Assembly (NCBI RefSeq): GCF_022662575.1
Contig: NZ_JALBFU010000002.1
Coordinates: 248,001 to 312,000 of the forward strand
Length of the DNA stretch: 64,000 nt
DNA from: Luteimonas aquatica
GTDB taxonomy: Bacteria > Pseudomonadota > Gammaproteobacteria > Xanthomonadales > Xanthomonadaceae
Direction of reading: 5' to 3'
Shown: positions 41,916 through 50,615 of the stretch, one piece after another
Layout: each line of letters begins with the position of its first letter
How positions within the stretch are numbered: position 1 is the stretch's first letter
Made by a program: the position numbers and the translations under genes
The notes under the pieces: model-generated
Database searches by the model: none
What the model saw: the letters and a program-made list of their open reading frames with translations, nothing else
Told to the model about the DNA's origin: nothing

Positions 41916-41921
41916 TATTCC

Positions 41922-43211
41922 ATGAGAGTCGCGGTGATGCTGCTCAGGCTATTCGGATTGGCGCTCCTCCTGCAGGGGCTGCAGCCCGCACACGCGGCGG
42001 TCGAGGCCAGATTGGCCGCGGCGGAAGTGCCTCTGACCGGTCCCTGGCAGTTCCGTTTCGGCAACGATCCGCAATGGGCGACCCCGCAGTTCGACGACAG
42101 TGGCTGGGAACGGATGGATCTGACGCCGCCGCCCGGCGCCCATGACGGCGACGTCGGTCTGCCGGGCTATGTCCCGGGCTGGTCGGCGCGCGGACATTCT
42201 GGACGATGGGGGCACGCATGGTATCGGCTGCGCGTGCATTGGAGCGTGCCGGAAGGCATGCGGCCGGTGCTGATGGGACCGACCCTGGTCGATGATGCCT
42301 ACGAAATTTTCTGGAACGGACGCAGGATCGGCGGGATCGGGGACTTCGGCAGCGATCCGCCGCGCGCCTACACGGCGCGTCCGAAGCTTTACGCATTGCC
42401 GGAATCGGCCTCGTCCGGCGACGCGGTCGTCGCGGTGCATGTCTACCTGGCAAAGCGCTCGGCCGGAGCGGGGGAGGCCGGCGGCATGCATGTTGCGCCG
42501 ATCCTGGCCGGACCGGATGCGGGGGCCGCGCGTTTGCTGGCGCAGTGGTGGCAGACGTTCTGGGGCTATGCCGTCGAGGTGGTCGAGCCGATGCTCCTGC
42601 TGGCCCTGGCCTTGTATGCCTTGTCGCTGCGCAGCCTTGGCGCGCCGGACCGGTTCTGGGCCGCCGCCGCCATCGCGCTCGTCCTGGTCGCCCTGAATCG
42701 CTTCCAGCAGGCGGTGACGTCGTGGACGGAACTCGAAAGCCTGGACACGTACGAGATCCTGAGACTGGGCGTGCTCGGGCCGCTCACGCTCGGCGCCTGG
42801 GTGATCGCCTGGAACCGCTGGGTGTTTCCCGCCGACCGGCGGATCACCCTGCTCGCGATCGTCTTCATGGTCCTCGCCGCGATTGCCGGCCTGGCCGGAG
42901 ACTCCATGGAAATCATGCGAAGAGGCAGCCGGCTGGCCTTGCTGGCGCTGTTCGCCTGGGCGGCATGGAACATCTTCAGGCGCGGACGCGGGCGGGTGCT
43001 GGCCCTGGTCGGCGTGGCGGCCGTCGGCGTGGGCGGCATGTTCGCCGAGGAAATCAATGCGGCCGGTGTTCCCGGGATCTGGTTCCCGTTCGGTGTGGGG
43101 GTCTCGCGAAGCCAGTATGCGCTTGCGGTGGCAATTCCCCTGCTCGCCGTGCTGTTCCACTGCCGCGCGGTTCGTCGCATGCGCGAAGCCGGGCCGGAAG
43201 CATCCGCATGA
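41922..43211 (+). CDS. membrane protein with N-terminal beta-sandwich and seven-helix C-terminus
   Basis: 429 residues. Signal-like N-terminus (to about 28, LQPAHAA). Residues about 30-190 form a periplasmic beta-sandwich resembling glycoside-hydrolase-type carbohydrate-binding modules: PLTGPWQFRFG, FDDSGWERMDL, WYRLRVHWSVPEG, IFWNGRRIGG. About seven membrane helices follow (about 205-420). This matches the plan of 7TMR-DISM receptors but lacks an attached kinase or cyclase. It could be a sensor feeding the neighbouring regulator; not shown. ATG at 41922 chosen; 41907 is an alternative. Confidence 0.72.
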   Translation: MRVAVMLLRLFGLALLLQGLQPAHAAVEARLAAAEVPLTGPWQFRFGNDPQWATPQFDDSGWERMDLTPPPGAHDGDVGLPGYVPGWSARGHSGRWGHAWYRLRVHWSVPEGMRPVLMGPTLVDDAYEIFWNGRRIGGIGDFGSDPPRAYTARPKLYALPESASSGDAVVAVHVYLAKRSAGAGEAGGMHVAPILAGPDAGAARLLAQWWQTFWGYAVEVVEPMLLLALALYALSLRSLGAPDRFWAAAAIALVLVALNRFQQAVTSWTELESLDTYEILRLGVLGPLTLGAWVIAWNRWVFPADRRITLLAIVFMVLAAIAGLAGDSMEIMRRGSRLALLALFAWAAWNIFRRGRGRVLALVGVAAVGVGGMFAEEINAAGVPGIWFPFGVGVSRSQYALAVAIPLLAVLFHCRAVRRMREAGPEASA

Positions 43212-43390
43212 CGCGTTGACCGTGCCGGTCCGAGAGCGGACATGCTTCCGTGCGGCGCGATCGCTCGACATGCAGTCCCGTGCGATGGCGGTGCTGAAGA
43301 GGGAGCATCACGAAAGCGCGACGCGCAACATGCCGGAGCGATGGTGTATTTCGCGGGCCGGTGCCGCGCCCTCTTCCTTTCCGGTGCCGC

Positions 43391-43900
43391 TCAACGCAGC
43401 CTCTGCCACATGTGGACCACGCCGCGGTAGGCGTTGGCATCGTCGCGCAGCGCCATCGGTTCGGTCGCATACGCGATGAAGCCGCAGGCTTCGTACAACG
43501 CCAGCGCCGCGGCATTGCCTTCGGTCAGCGCCAGATACGCGGCGGTGACCGCTTCGCGGGTCCTGGCGCAATCCAGCGCGGCGCCTATCAGGGCTTTCCC
43601 GAGGCCGACGCCGCGATGCGCAGGCGCGACGTACATGCCGAACAGGGTGGCCTTGTGCCGCGTCCTCGTCCGATCCTCGAACTTGAGGCCGGCCGTCCCG
43701 GCCAGGACATCGTCGACGAAGGCGCCGAAGGTGACGCTGCTGCCGTCCTCGTGCGCGATGCGCTCTTCCCACCAGCGCAGGGGAAGCGGCGCGCGCTCGG
43801 TGAAGGTGGAGATGAAGCTGCCATCCGCCGCCGCGTAGGCTTCGAGCATCAGTTCGCGGTAGGGGGCGACATCGGCTTTGGTCAATCGTCGGATGTGCAT
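43391..43900 (-). CDS. GNAT-family N-acetyltransferase
   Basis: 169 residues. Acetyl-CoA-binding motif A is TLFGMYVAPAHRGVGLGKAL (R/Q-x-x-G-x-G/A), with motif B at LALTEGNAAALALYEACGF. The acceptor substrate (amine of small molecule or protein N-terminus) cannot be read. It is divergent from the arginase gene, whose start is about 190 bp away. An upstream in-frame extension is not supported. Confidence 0.88.
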   Translation of the reverse strand: MHIRRLTKADVAPYRELMLEAYAAADGSFISTFTERAPLPLRWWEERIAHEDGSSVTFGAFVDDVLAGTAGLKFEDRTRTRHKATLFGMYVAPAHRGVGLGKALIGAALDCARTREAVTAAYLALTEGNAAALALYEACGFIAYATEPMALRDDANAYRGVVHMWQRLR

Positions 43901-44088
43901 GGTCGATGGCGGTGTGTTGTCGATGCCGTCGCAGGCGTGGTCAGGGCCGCGAGCGTTTCGGGGGCACAAGTGTATCGATGTTAGAATCGCGACCCGGCTT
44001 GGCGACCGAGCCGGCGCGCGAAGCGCTGTCGCGCCACGCCGCAAGACCACGCGCCGCACGGGCGCCATGCCATTCGGAGCCGATGACG

Positions 44089-45012
44089 ATGAGCCGCCAA
44101 TATCCCGCCGTGACCATCTTCGGCGTTCCCACCGACGTCGGCGCCGGCACCCGCGGCGCCTCGATGGGACCGGAAGCCTTGCGCGTGGCCGGGCTGGCCG
44201 AGGCGCTGGCCGCGCGCGGCATCGACGTGGTGGATCGCGGCGATCTCGACGGCCCGCGCAATCCCTGGCGCGGCCCGGTGGACGGGTACCGCCATCTCGA
44301 CGAAGTGGTGGCCTGGAACCGCGCCGTGCTGGAAGCCGCCAGCGGCGTGCTCGGCGAAGGCCGCATGCCGGTGCTGCTCGGCGGCGACCATTGCCTGGCC
44401 ATCGGTTCGATCGCCGCGGTCGCCAACCATTGCCGCGCCAACGGCAAGAAGCTGCGCATCCTGTGGCTGGACGCGCATACCGACTTCAATACCCAAGACA
44501 TCACGCCCTCGGGCAACATCCACGGCATGCCGGTGACCTGCCTGTGCGGCATCGGTCCGGAGGAACTCACCGGCCTCGGCGGGCACGTGCCGGCGATCCA
44601 GCCCTCGCAGATCCGCCAGATCGGCATCCGTTCCGTCGACCAGGAAGAGAAGCGGCTGGTGAAGCAGCACGCGCTCGACATCTACGACATGCGCTACATC
44701 GACGAGGTCGGCATGAAGCGGACGATGGAGAAAGCGCTGGAGGGCGTCGACGAGGACACGCATCTGCACGTGAGCTTCGACGTCGACATCCTCGATCCGA
44801 GCATCGCGCCGGGCACCGGCACCACGGTGCCCGGCGGCGTGAACTACCGCGAGGCGCAGCTGATCATGGAGATGATCGCCGACAGCGGACGCCTGGGCTC
44901 GCTGGACATCGTCGAGGTCAATCCGGCGCTGGACCGTCGCAACCGCACCGCCAAGCTCGCCGTCGACCTGGTCGAGAGCCTGTTCGGCAAGTCCACGCTC
45001 ATGCGCGATTAA
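44089..45012 (+). CDS. rocF: arginase
   Basis: 307 residues. Hydrolyses arginine to ornithine and urea using a binuclear manganese site. Metal ligands: His101 in GGDHCLAIGS; Asp128, His130 and Asp132 in LDAHTDFNT; Asp231 and Asp233 in SFDVDILDP. GTGTTVPGGVNYRE is the substrate-loop region of true arginases. ATG 44089 has GGAG at 9 nt; the ATG six bases earlier is too near. Upstream in-frame residues are low complexity. Not linked to other arginine genes here except the amidinotransferase-fold gene at 19.5 kb. Confidence 0.93.
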   Translation: MSRQYPAVTIFGVPTDVGAGTRGASMGPEALRVAGLAEALAARGIDVVDRGDLDGPRNPWRGPVDGYRHLDEVVAWNRAVLEAASGVLGEGRMPVLLGGDHCLAIGSIAAVANHCRANGKKLRILWLDAHTDFNTQDITPSGNIHGMPVTCLCGIGPEELTGLGGHVPAIQPSQIRQIGIRSVDQEEKRLVKQHALDIYDMRYIDEVGMKRTMEKALEGVDEDTHLHVSFDVDILDPSIAPGTGTTVPGGVNYREAQLIMEMIADSGRLGSLDIVEVNPALDRRNRTAKLAVDLVESLFGKSTLMRD

Positions 45013-45226
45013 GAGGGGCGCGGGCGGGCCGTCCGGCGCCTGGCGGCGGACGGCGTCCGGGGGCGGAATTCCGCCCTGTTTTCCGGGCGATTCCGCGCCG
45101 GCCGAGGAGCCCGCCGGCGGGGGCGGGTGGCCCGCCCACTTGGCTTTCACGCCCAGGTGCGCTTTCATTCATCCTGTGGGACGCAGACTGGCCGCGGTCC
45201 CCACATTCCATCCACAGGAGAGCCTC

Positions 45227-45382
45227 ATGAAGCGTTTGATTGCCCTGATGCTGTTGGCTATGTTCTCGCTCGGCATGCTGTCCGCCTGCAACACCGTCAA
45301 GGGTGCGGGCAAGGACGTGCAGAAGGTCGGCGAGAAGATCGAGCAAGGCGCCGACAAGACCGGCGGCACCGACTCGAAGTAA
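45227..45382 (+). CDS. ecnB: entericidin A/B-type small lipoprotein
   Basis: 51 residues. Signal with lipobox GMLSACN, then NTVKGAGKDVQKVGEKIEQG, the hallmark of entericidins. In enterobacteria these form an antidote/toxin pair active in stationary phase; many bacteria, as here, have only one, and its role is unclear. CAGGAG is placed well before the ATG. A perfect terminator follows. Confidence 0.92.
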   Translation: MKRLIALMLLAMFSLGMLSACNTVKGAGKDVQKVGEKIEQGADKTGGTDSK

Positions 45383-45408
45383 CTCGAACGTCGAACGGGT
45401 ATCACCGA

Positions 45409-45437
45409 ACGGGCCGGAATTTCCGGCCCGTTTTTTT
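45409..45437 (+). terminator. intrinsic terminator after entericidin gene
   Basis: Perfect 11-bp stem ACGGGCCGGAA / TTCCGGCCCGT followed by a run of seven T. Confidence 0.95.
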
Positions 45438-45728
45438 GGCGCCGCCCATCGCCGAGAAGACCTTTCGGCGAGCGGAAAAAGACGGGCCGGCCATGGGGCC
45501 GGCCCGTTCGCTGCGTGCGTCCTTGCGGGCTTGCTTCCGCCTCGTCGAATCTGCAGCGAAACTCGGCCATCGTGTCGTCGATGGCGTCGCGCCGCACGGC
45601 GCGAATGAATGAATGGTTCAAGAAGTCACTGGATCGCAACGCAATCTTGATCTGTCTTGAAGACGCGCGCGCCCAAGCTGTCGTCGCGGCAGAACGTACT
45701 GCCGTCAGCCGAAAGAAGAGGTCGAATC
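45438..45728. other. intergenic stretch with a second GC hairpin
   Basis: No gene accepted. It holds ACGGGCCGGCC...GGCCGGCCCGT (about 45488-45513), whose left side carries AAAAAG, so it reads as a terminator for leftward transcription, although no leftward gene is evident to its right. The final 70 bp lead into csbD and probably hold its promoter. Confidence 0.45.
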
Positions 45729-45929
45729 ATGAACAAAGACATCATTGCCGGTAAGTGGACGCAGATGAAGGGCCTTGCCCAGGCGAAGTGGGGCGAGCTC
45801 ACCGACGACGTGTTCGATGTCGCCAGCGGCGACAGCAAATACCTGGCCGGGAAACTGCAGGAACAGTACGGTTGGGATCGCGATCGCGCCGAGCGCGAGG
45901 TGCGTGATTTCGAGAAGACGCTCAACTAG
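45729..45929 (+). CDS. CsbD-family stress protein
   Basis: 66 residues, [20 protein letters not shown] through [24 protein letters not shown], the CsbD signature (KGKxKxxxGxLTDD). These small soluble proteins accumulate in general stress and stationary phase; the molecular role is unknown. It ends in [11 protein letters not shown] terminator shared with the converging gene follows. Confidence 0.93.
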   Translation: MNKDIIAGKWTQMKGLAQAKWGELTDDVFDVASGDSKYLAGKLQEQYGWDRDRAEREVRDFEKTLN

Positions 45930-45966
45930 CGCGCCGCGCCGCCGCATGGCGGTTCGATTCGCGAAG

Positions 45967-45989
45967 AGGCCGGCCATCGCCGGCCTTTT
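45967..45989 (+). terminator. intrinsic terminator after csbD
   Basis: AGGCCGGC / GCCGGCCT around CATC followed by TTT; located between two converging genes. Confidence 0.88.
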
Positions 45990-46027
45990 CGCGTTCGGAG
46001 CATGCGTTCGTCTTGCGCGGCGTGCTA

Positions 46028-46813
46028 CTACCAGTTGGGCGGGTCGGCGACGAAGCCGCCGGGGAAGGCCTGCGGCGCATCCTCGCGCGCCCAGCGGCGG
46101 TCGGGGCGCGGCAGGATGCCGAGCGCGGCCAGCCGGTCGGGCGCGTCATAGCGCAGTTGCGTCAGTTGCGCGGGCCGGCTGCCAGCGCGCACGAACTCGG
46201 TGCGCCCGACCGGCGACCATTCGCGCGCGCCGTGGCCAGTGCCGATGCTCTGCTTGGCCTGGCCGTAGGCGCGGGCGCTGTCGGCCGGCGCCGCCTCGGC
46301 CGCGGCGTTGGCCTCGCGACGCTCGCTGTCGCGGTAGAACGGCATCGGCGCCGGCGCCGCGACCGGGCGGCGTTCGCGGAACACGGCGATGCCGATCACG
46401 CCGACGTTGTCGGGGCGTCCGGTGCGCGCGGCATAGCTGTCGGGCAGATCGGTGAAATAGAACTGCGCGACGTCCTCCAGCGATTTGCGCCAGCCGGCGA
46501 TCTCGGTGCTTTGCCAGGGCGCCAGCACGTAGCCGGCCTGGGACGGGTCGGCATCCTCGCCGCTGACCGCGTTGACGCCGTCCACCGACAGCACCACCAG
46601 CACGCGCTCGGCGCTGGTATTGGTCAGGCGCACGGCATAGCGATGGCCGGGGATGCCGGGCACCCAGGTGTCGCCGCGGCCGCGGTACTGCGGCAGCCAG
46701 TCGCCGTCGTCGCGGTCGATCACGGCGACCTGCACGAGCGGCCGCGCCGACAGCGGCCCGCAGGCGGTGGCGGAAAACAGGGCGGTCACCAGCAACAGCA
46801 GCGAGCGGATCAT
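46028..46813 (-). CDS. exported hypothetical protein
   Basis: 261 residues with a signal peptide; cleavage near TACGPLSARP, and the Cys could be a lipobox (FSATAC). The N-terminal half (about 25-150) is a beta-rich domain: VQVAVIDRDDGDWLPQYRGR, HRYAVRLTNTSAERVLVVLSVDGVN, APWQSTEIAGWRKS. The C-terminal half is Ala/Arg-rich and less ordered. This pattern recurs in unannotated exported proteins of Lysobacteraceae; function unknown. Leftward, convergent with csbD, divergent from trpS. Confidence 0.7.
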   Translation of the reverse strand: MIRSLLLLVTALFSATACGPLSARPLVQVAVIDRDDGDWLPQYRGRGDTWVPGIPGHRYAVRLTNTSAERVLVVLSVDGVNAVSGEDADPSQAGYVLAPWQSTEIAGWRKSLEDVAQFYFTDLPDSYAARTGRPDNVGVIGIAVFRERRPVAAPAPMPFYRDSERREANAAAEAAPADSARAYGQAKQSIGTGHGAREWSPVGRTEFVRAGSRPAQLTQLRYDAPDRLAALGILPRPDRRWAREDAPQAFPGGFVADPPNW

Positions 46814-46932
46814 GGCGGTTTCTCCGAAGGGGACGACCGGGCCAACGGGCGGACGCGGGAAACGGGGTTGCCGGCGGGCCGGTTTCGCCGTTGCGGGCGC
46901 GGACCCCGCCGCACAGCGGGTAAACTTTTCCC

Positions 46933-48312
46933 ATGTCCGCCTCCGCCCCCACGGCCGCTTCCGGCCGCAAGACCCGCATCCTCACCGGCATCACCACCTC
47001 GGGCACGCCGCACCTGGGCAACTACGTGGGCGCCATCCGCCCGGCCGTGGCCGCCTCGCGCGCCCCCGATGCGGAGAGCTTCTACTTCCTGGCCGACCTG
47101 CACGCGCTGATCAAGGTGCAGACGCCCGAGCGCGTGCAGCGCTCGACGCTGGAGATCGCCGCGACCTGGCTGGCCTGCGGCCTCGACCCGGACAAGGTCT
47201 GGTTCTACCGGCAGTCCGACATTCCGGAGATCCCCGAGCTGACCTGGCTGCTGACCTGCGTGGCCGGCAAGGGCATCCTCAACCGTGCGCACGCCTACAA
47301 GGCGGCGGTCGACCGCAACCGCGCCGAGGACGAGGACGACGATGCCGGCGTCACCGCCGGATTGTTCATGTATCCGGTGCTGATGGCCGCCGACATCCTG
47401 ATCTTCGGCGCCGACAAGGTGCCGGTGGGCCGCGACCAGGTGCAGCACATCGAGATGGCGCGCGACTTCGGCCAGCGCTTCAACCATCTGTACGGCGCGC
47501 CGATCGGCAAGGAGTTCTTCGTCCTGCCCGAGGCGGTGATCGACGAGCAGGTGGCCACGCTGCCGGGCCTGGACGGCCGCAAGATGTCCAAGAGCTACGA
47601 CAACACCATTCCGCTGTTCGCCCCGCGCGCGACGCTGCAGAAGCTGATCGCCTCGATCGTCACCGATTCCAGGGCGCCCGGCGAACCCAAGGACGCCGAC
47701 GCCTCGCACGTGTTCCAGCTCTACCAGGCCTTCGCCAGCGTCGAGGAGACGGCGGCGCTGCGACGCGAGTTCGAGCGCGGCATCGGCTGGGGCGAGGCCA
47801 AGCAACGGCTGTTCGAGCGCATCGACGCGGAGGTCGCGCCGCTGCGCGCCCGCTACGAGGCGCTGATGGCCGAGCCGCAGAAGATCGAGCGCCTGCTGCG
47901 CGAGGGCGCGCAGCGCCTGCGCGAGCGGCATGCCGCGCCGCTGCTGCGCACGCTGCGCGAGGCCGTCGGCCTGCGCGACCTGTCGCAGGCCGGCGGCGAG
48001 CGCCGCGCGGCCGCCAGGCGCGAGGCCGCCGCGCCGCAGTTCAAGCAGTACCGCGAGCGCGACGGCCGCTTCTACTTCAAGCTGGTCGCCGCCGACGGCC
48101 GCCTGCTGCTGCAGAGCGAGGGCCATGCCTCGGCGCGCGAGGCGGGACAGCTGATCGCCCGGCTCAAGGCCGAAGGCGCCGCCGGCATCGCGCCGGCGGC
48201 GGGCCCGGGGGCGCTGCGCCTGGGCGATGCGGCGCTGGGCGCGTTGGCCGAGGGCGTCGCGCTCGAAGAGGTGGCCGCCGCGCTGGCCGCGTTCGCCGAA
48301 GACGCGGCATGA
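46933..48312 (+). CDS. trpS: tryptophan--tRNA ligase with extended C-terminus
   Basis: 459 residues. Class I signature TSGTPHLGNYVGAI (His27 of the HIGH-like motif) and KMSKS at 217-221 (GRKMSKSYDN). The catalytic core and anticodon-binding part end near residue 340, the usual TrpRS length. About 115 extra residues follow, including YRERDGRFYFKLVAADGRLLLQSEG (about 375-400), which resembles the YegP/DUF1508 module. Extended TrpRS forms occur in xanthomonads. TGA overlaps the next ATG. Confidence 0.93.
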   Translation: MSASAPTAASGRKTRILTGITTSGTPHLGNYVGAIRPAVAASRAPDAESFYFLADLHALIKVQTPERVQRSTLEIAATWLACGLDPDKVWFYRQSDIPEIPELTWLLTCVAGKGILNRAHAYKAAVDRNRAEDEDDDAGVTAGLFMYPVLMAADILIFGADKVPVGRDQVQHIEMARDFGQRFNHLYGAPIGKEFFVLPEAVIDEQVATLPGLDGRKMSKSYDNTIPLFAPRATLQKLIASIVTDSRAPGEPKDADASHVFQLYQAFASVEETAALRREFERGIGWGEAKQRLFERIDAEVAPLRARYEALMAEPQKIERLLREGAQRLRERHAAPLLRTLREAVGLRDLSQAGGERRAAARREAAAPQFKQYRERDGRFYFKLVAADGRLLLQSEGHASAREAGQLIARLKAEGAAGIAPAAGPGALRLGDAALGALAEGVALEEVAAALAAFAEDAA

Positions 48313-48617
48313 ACGCGCAGGTCGAGTTCAATCTCGCGCTGATCCTGTTCCTGCCCTGGTTCCTGATCCTGGCGGTGCTGTACTGGCGCTACCCGCGGCA
48401 GCCGCGGCACGCGGCGCGCCGGATCTTCGACCTGGCCGCGATCGCGTTGTCGGTGGCCGCCTTCCTGGCCACTATCCATTGGGCGCAGCAGATCGCCGAT
48501 GCCGGCGCCGGGCGCATCTGGCGGCAGATCCTGGCGACCTCGCTGGGCTACGGCGCCTTCCTCGCGGTGCTGGCCCTGGCTCTGCTGCTGCGCTGGCGCT
48601 GGCTGCGCCGCGCCTGA
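48309..48617 (+). CDS. small integral membrane protein coupled to trpS
   Basis: 102 residues with three hydrophobic helices (about 8-25, 42-62, 76-96). Starts within the trpS stop (ATGA overlap), so it is translationally coupled. No family recognised. Its stop lies in a triple 11-bp repeat (GCCGCGCCTGA, GCCGCGCCTGA, GCCGCGCCTAT at 48607-48639) shared with the end of the converging gene. Confidence 0.72.
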   Translation: MNAQVEFNLALILFLPWFLILAVLYWRYPRQPRHAARRIFDLAAIALSVAAFLATIHWAQQIADAGAGRIWRQILATSLGYGAFLAVLALALLLRWRWLRRA

Positions 48618-48635
48618 GCCGCGCCTGAGCCGCGC

Positions 48636-49547
48636 CTATGGCGTGGGCGGGGCGCCGTCCGAGTTGCTGTTGGCCAGCGAGGCCTGCCTGTAGATCTCGT
48701 ATTCCGCGCGGTCGAGCGGGAAGTTCTGCAGCGTGAAGAGCGCGGCGGTGCGTTCCTCGCGGTCCGCCTGCGGGTTTCCGAGGATGTCCAGCAGCAGCTC
48801 CTTCACCCGCGGCGAGCGCACGCTGGAGACGCCGATGCCGCCGATCGCGGCCTGGCGCACCTGCGGGGCGGGATCGAGCAGGGCCTCGTAGAGGACGCCT
48901 TCCAGGTCGCCGCTCTTGTCCCACTGCATGGTCTGGGACACGCTGCCGGCGCGCACCTCCGGATCCGGATGATGGCGCAGCGCCGTCAGGCGCTCGACGA
49001 CGGGCGCGGCATCGTCGGTGGACATGATGGCCGGGGTGAGCATGCCGACCAGCTCGCGCAGCGCGGCGGGATTGGTCTCGCGCTGCAGCTGTTCGACCAT
49101 CAGCGTGCGGGCCTCGGGCTTGTCGAGCGGGTAGGCGCGCAGCAACGCCAGGCCGTCCTGGCGCTTGGCGGCGTCGGTGGCGGTGAGCAGCTGCCGCGCC
49201 ATGCGCAGCACGTCGTCGTTGGCGGCGCTCTGCAGGATGGAGAGGATCGCGCCGCGCTTGTCGGGGTCGGTTTCGGCCTCGAAGCGGCGCATCAGGTCGC
49301 GCAGGTAGACCGGATCGCTCTGCGCGCGCGCCACTTCGGCGCCGAGCTCCTCGTCGTGGACGATCGGCGGGTCCGTGTAGATCGTGGCCGGAAGGGCGGA
49401 CGGTTGCGCCTGGGCCGACGCCGCGTCCGGCGGCGCGGCCGAGGCCTGCGTGGCGGGGGCGTGCCATGTCTTGCCGATCCACGCGCCCGCGACGCCGCCG
49501 GCGATGGCGGCGGCGAGCAGGGCGAGGCCCAGTCGGAATCCTGTCAT
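48636..49547 (-). CDS. HEAT-repeat-like exported/anchored protein
   Basis: 303 residues. N-terminal membrane segment or signal (about 5-25) followed by an Ala/Pro/Gln spacer. The rest is a chain of paired helices with HEAT-like spacing (ILSILQSAANDDVLRMARQL, VVERLTALRHHPDPEVRAGS, LLDPAPQVRQAAIGGIGV, LLDILGNPQADREERTAALF). Such solenoids bind other proteins. Partner unknown. It is leftward, next to the third M23 peptidase but with its own start. Confidence 0.72.
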   Translation of the reverse strand: MTGFRLGLALLAAAIAGGVAGAWIGKTWHAPATQASAAPPDAASAQAQPSALPATIYTDPPIVHDEELGAEVARAQSDPVYLRDLMRRFEAETDPDKRGAILSILQSAANDDVLRMARQLLTATDAAKRQDGLALLRAYPLDKPEARTLMVEQLQRETNPAALRELVGMLTPAIMSTDDAAPVVERLTALRHHPDPEVRAGSVSQTMQWDKSGDLEGVLYEALLDPAPQVRQAAIGGIGVSSVRSPRVKELLLDILGNPQADREERTAALFTLQNFPLDRAEYEIYRQASLANSNSDGAPPTP

Positions 49548-49679
49548 GTCGCTGCGCGGTCCTGTGCTCGATCCGATACGGCTATGGTCGCCGTTCCGGC
49601 ACGCCGCTTACAAGCGCGCGGCCCGGACGCGCGGCGCCGGCCGCTGCGGACCGGCGCCGGGGAGGCGTCGCGGGACCGG

Positions 49680-50474
49680 TCAGCAATCCGGTGCGACGCG
49701 CCCGTCCGAGCCCGTGTAGGTGTAGGCGTCGGGAATGTAGCGGCCGCTGCCGATGCGGTTCCAGAGGTTGCTGGTGCCGTAGGTGCCGGTGACCGACTGC
49801 CCGGTGGTCTGGCAGGAGATGGTGACCTTCGCACCGTCGGCCAGCGAACCGACGACGCTGTAGCTGGTGCTCGGGCCCGAGCGCACGTTGAGGTTGGCGC
49901 CGCTGGTGTTGACGGTGCCGGTGGCGCCGCTGGTGCCGCCGCACGAGTTCTTGCTGGTGTAGCTCTTCTTGGCGTAATAGGGAATGGCGGTGCCGTTCCA
50001 GACGATCCTCTTCACCGTGCCGCTGTAGCGCTGCTCGTAGTGCAGGTGGGGGGACAGGTTGTACTTGGCGCTGCTCTTGCCGACGGTGCCGATCTTCTGG
50101 CCGATGCGCACGCTTTGGCCGGCCGACACCGAGCGCGAGTTCAGGTGCGCGTAGAGCGTCTGCCAGCCGCCGCCGTGATCGATCACGATGTAGTTGCCGT
50201 AGCCGGTGGTGGTCGAATACGCCGAGGTCCTCACCGTGCCGCCGTAGGAGGCGACCACGGTATCGCCGAGGTCGGAGTCCGGATTGGGGCCGCGGTTGAG
50301 GTCGACGGCGTTGGCGGGACTGTGTCCGTCCCAGGTGCTGCCGACCCAGGTCTGCCCGCACGGGAAGGGCATCTGGAAGTTGGGCGCGGCCTGGGCGGCG
50401 GCGACGGGCAGAACGAACAGGACTGCGAGCAGTCCGAACAGGCGATGGATGCGGTGCTTCACGATTCCCATCAT
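49680..50474 (-). CDS. secreted M23-family metallopeptidase with SH3b domain
   Basis: 264 residues. Signal peptide to about residue 30 (AAAQAAPNF). The catalytic domain has His51 and Asp58 (DGHSPANAVDLN), the central YGNYIVIDHGGGWQTLYAHL, and His143/His145 (SPHLHYEQ). A C-terminal SH3b domain (about 185-250, NLNVRSGPSTSYSVVGSLAD with CQTTGQ) probably binds the wall. The N-terminal PNFxxPFPCGQTW resembles the M23 peptidase at 3.8 kb, so the two are paralogues with different C-termini. GAGGGG precedes the ATG. Endopeptidase on peptidoglycan. Confidence 0.9.
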   Translation of the reverse strand: MMGIVKHRIHRLFGLLAVLFVLPVAAAQAAPNFQMPFPCGQTWVGSTWDGHSPANAVDLNRGPNPDSDLGDTVVASYGGTVRTSAYSTTTGYGNYIVIDHGGGWQTLYAHLNSRSVSAGQSVRIGQKIGTVGKSSAKYNLSPHLHYEQRYSGTVKRIVWNGTAIPYYAKKSYTSKNSCGGTSGATGTVNTSGANLNVRSGPSTSYSVVGSLADGAKVTISCQTTGQSVTGTYGTSNLWNRIGSGRYIPDAYTYTGSDGRVAPDC

Positions 50475-50615
50475 GTGAGTCTTCCCCTCATGTGAATGGA
50501 CGTTGCGAAACTGCGGTGCTGCGACGCCATCCGGTCGAGCGTCCCCTGGAACGTTCGAGGCCTTATCCTGCATGCATCGGCCACAGGCCTGGACGACGTG
50601 CCGGGAGGGTACACG

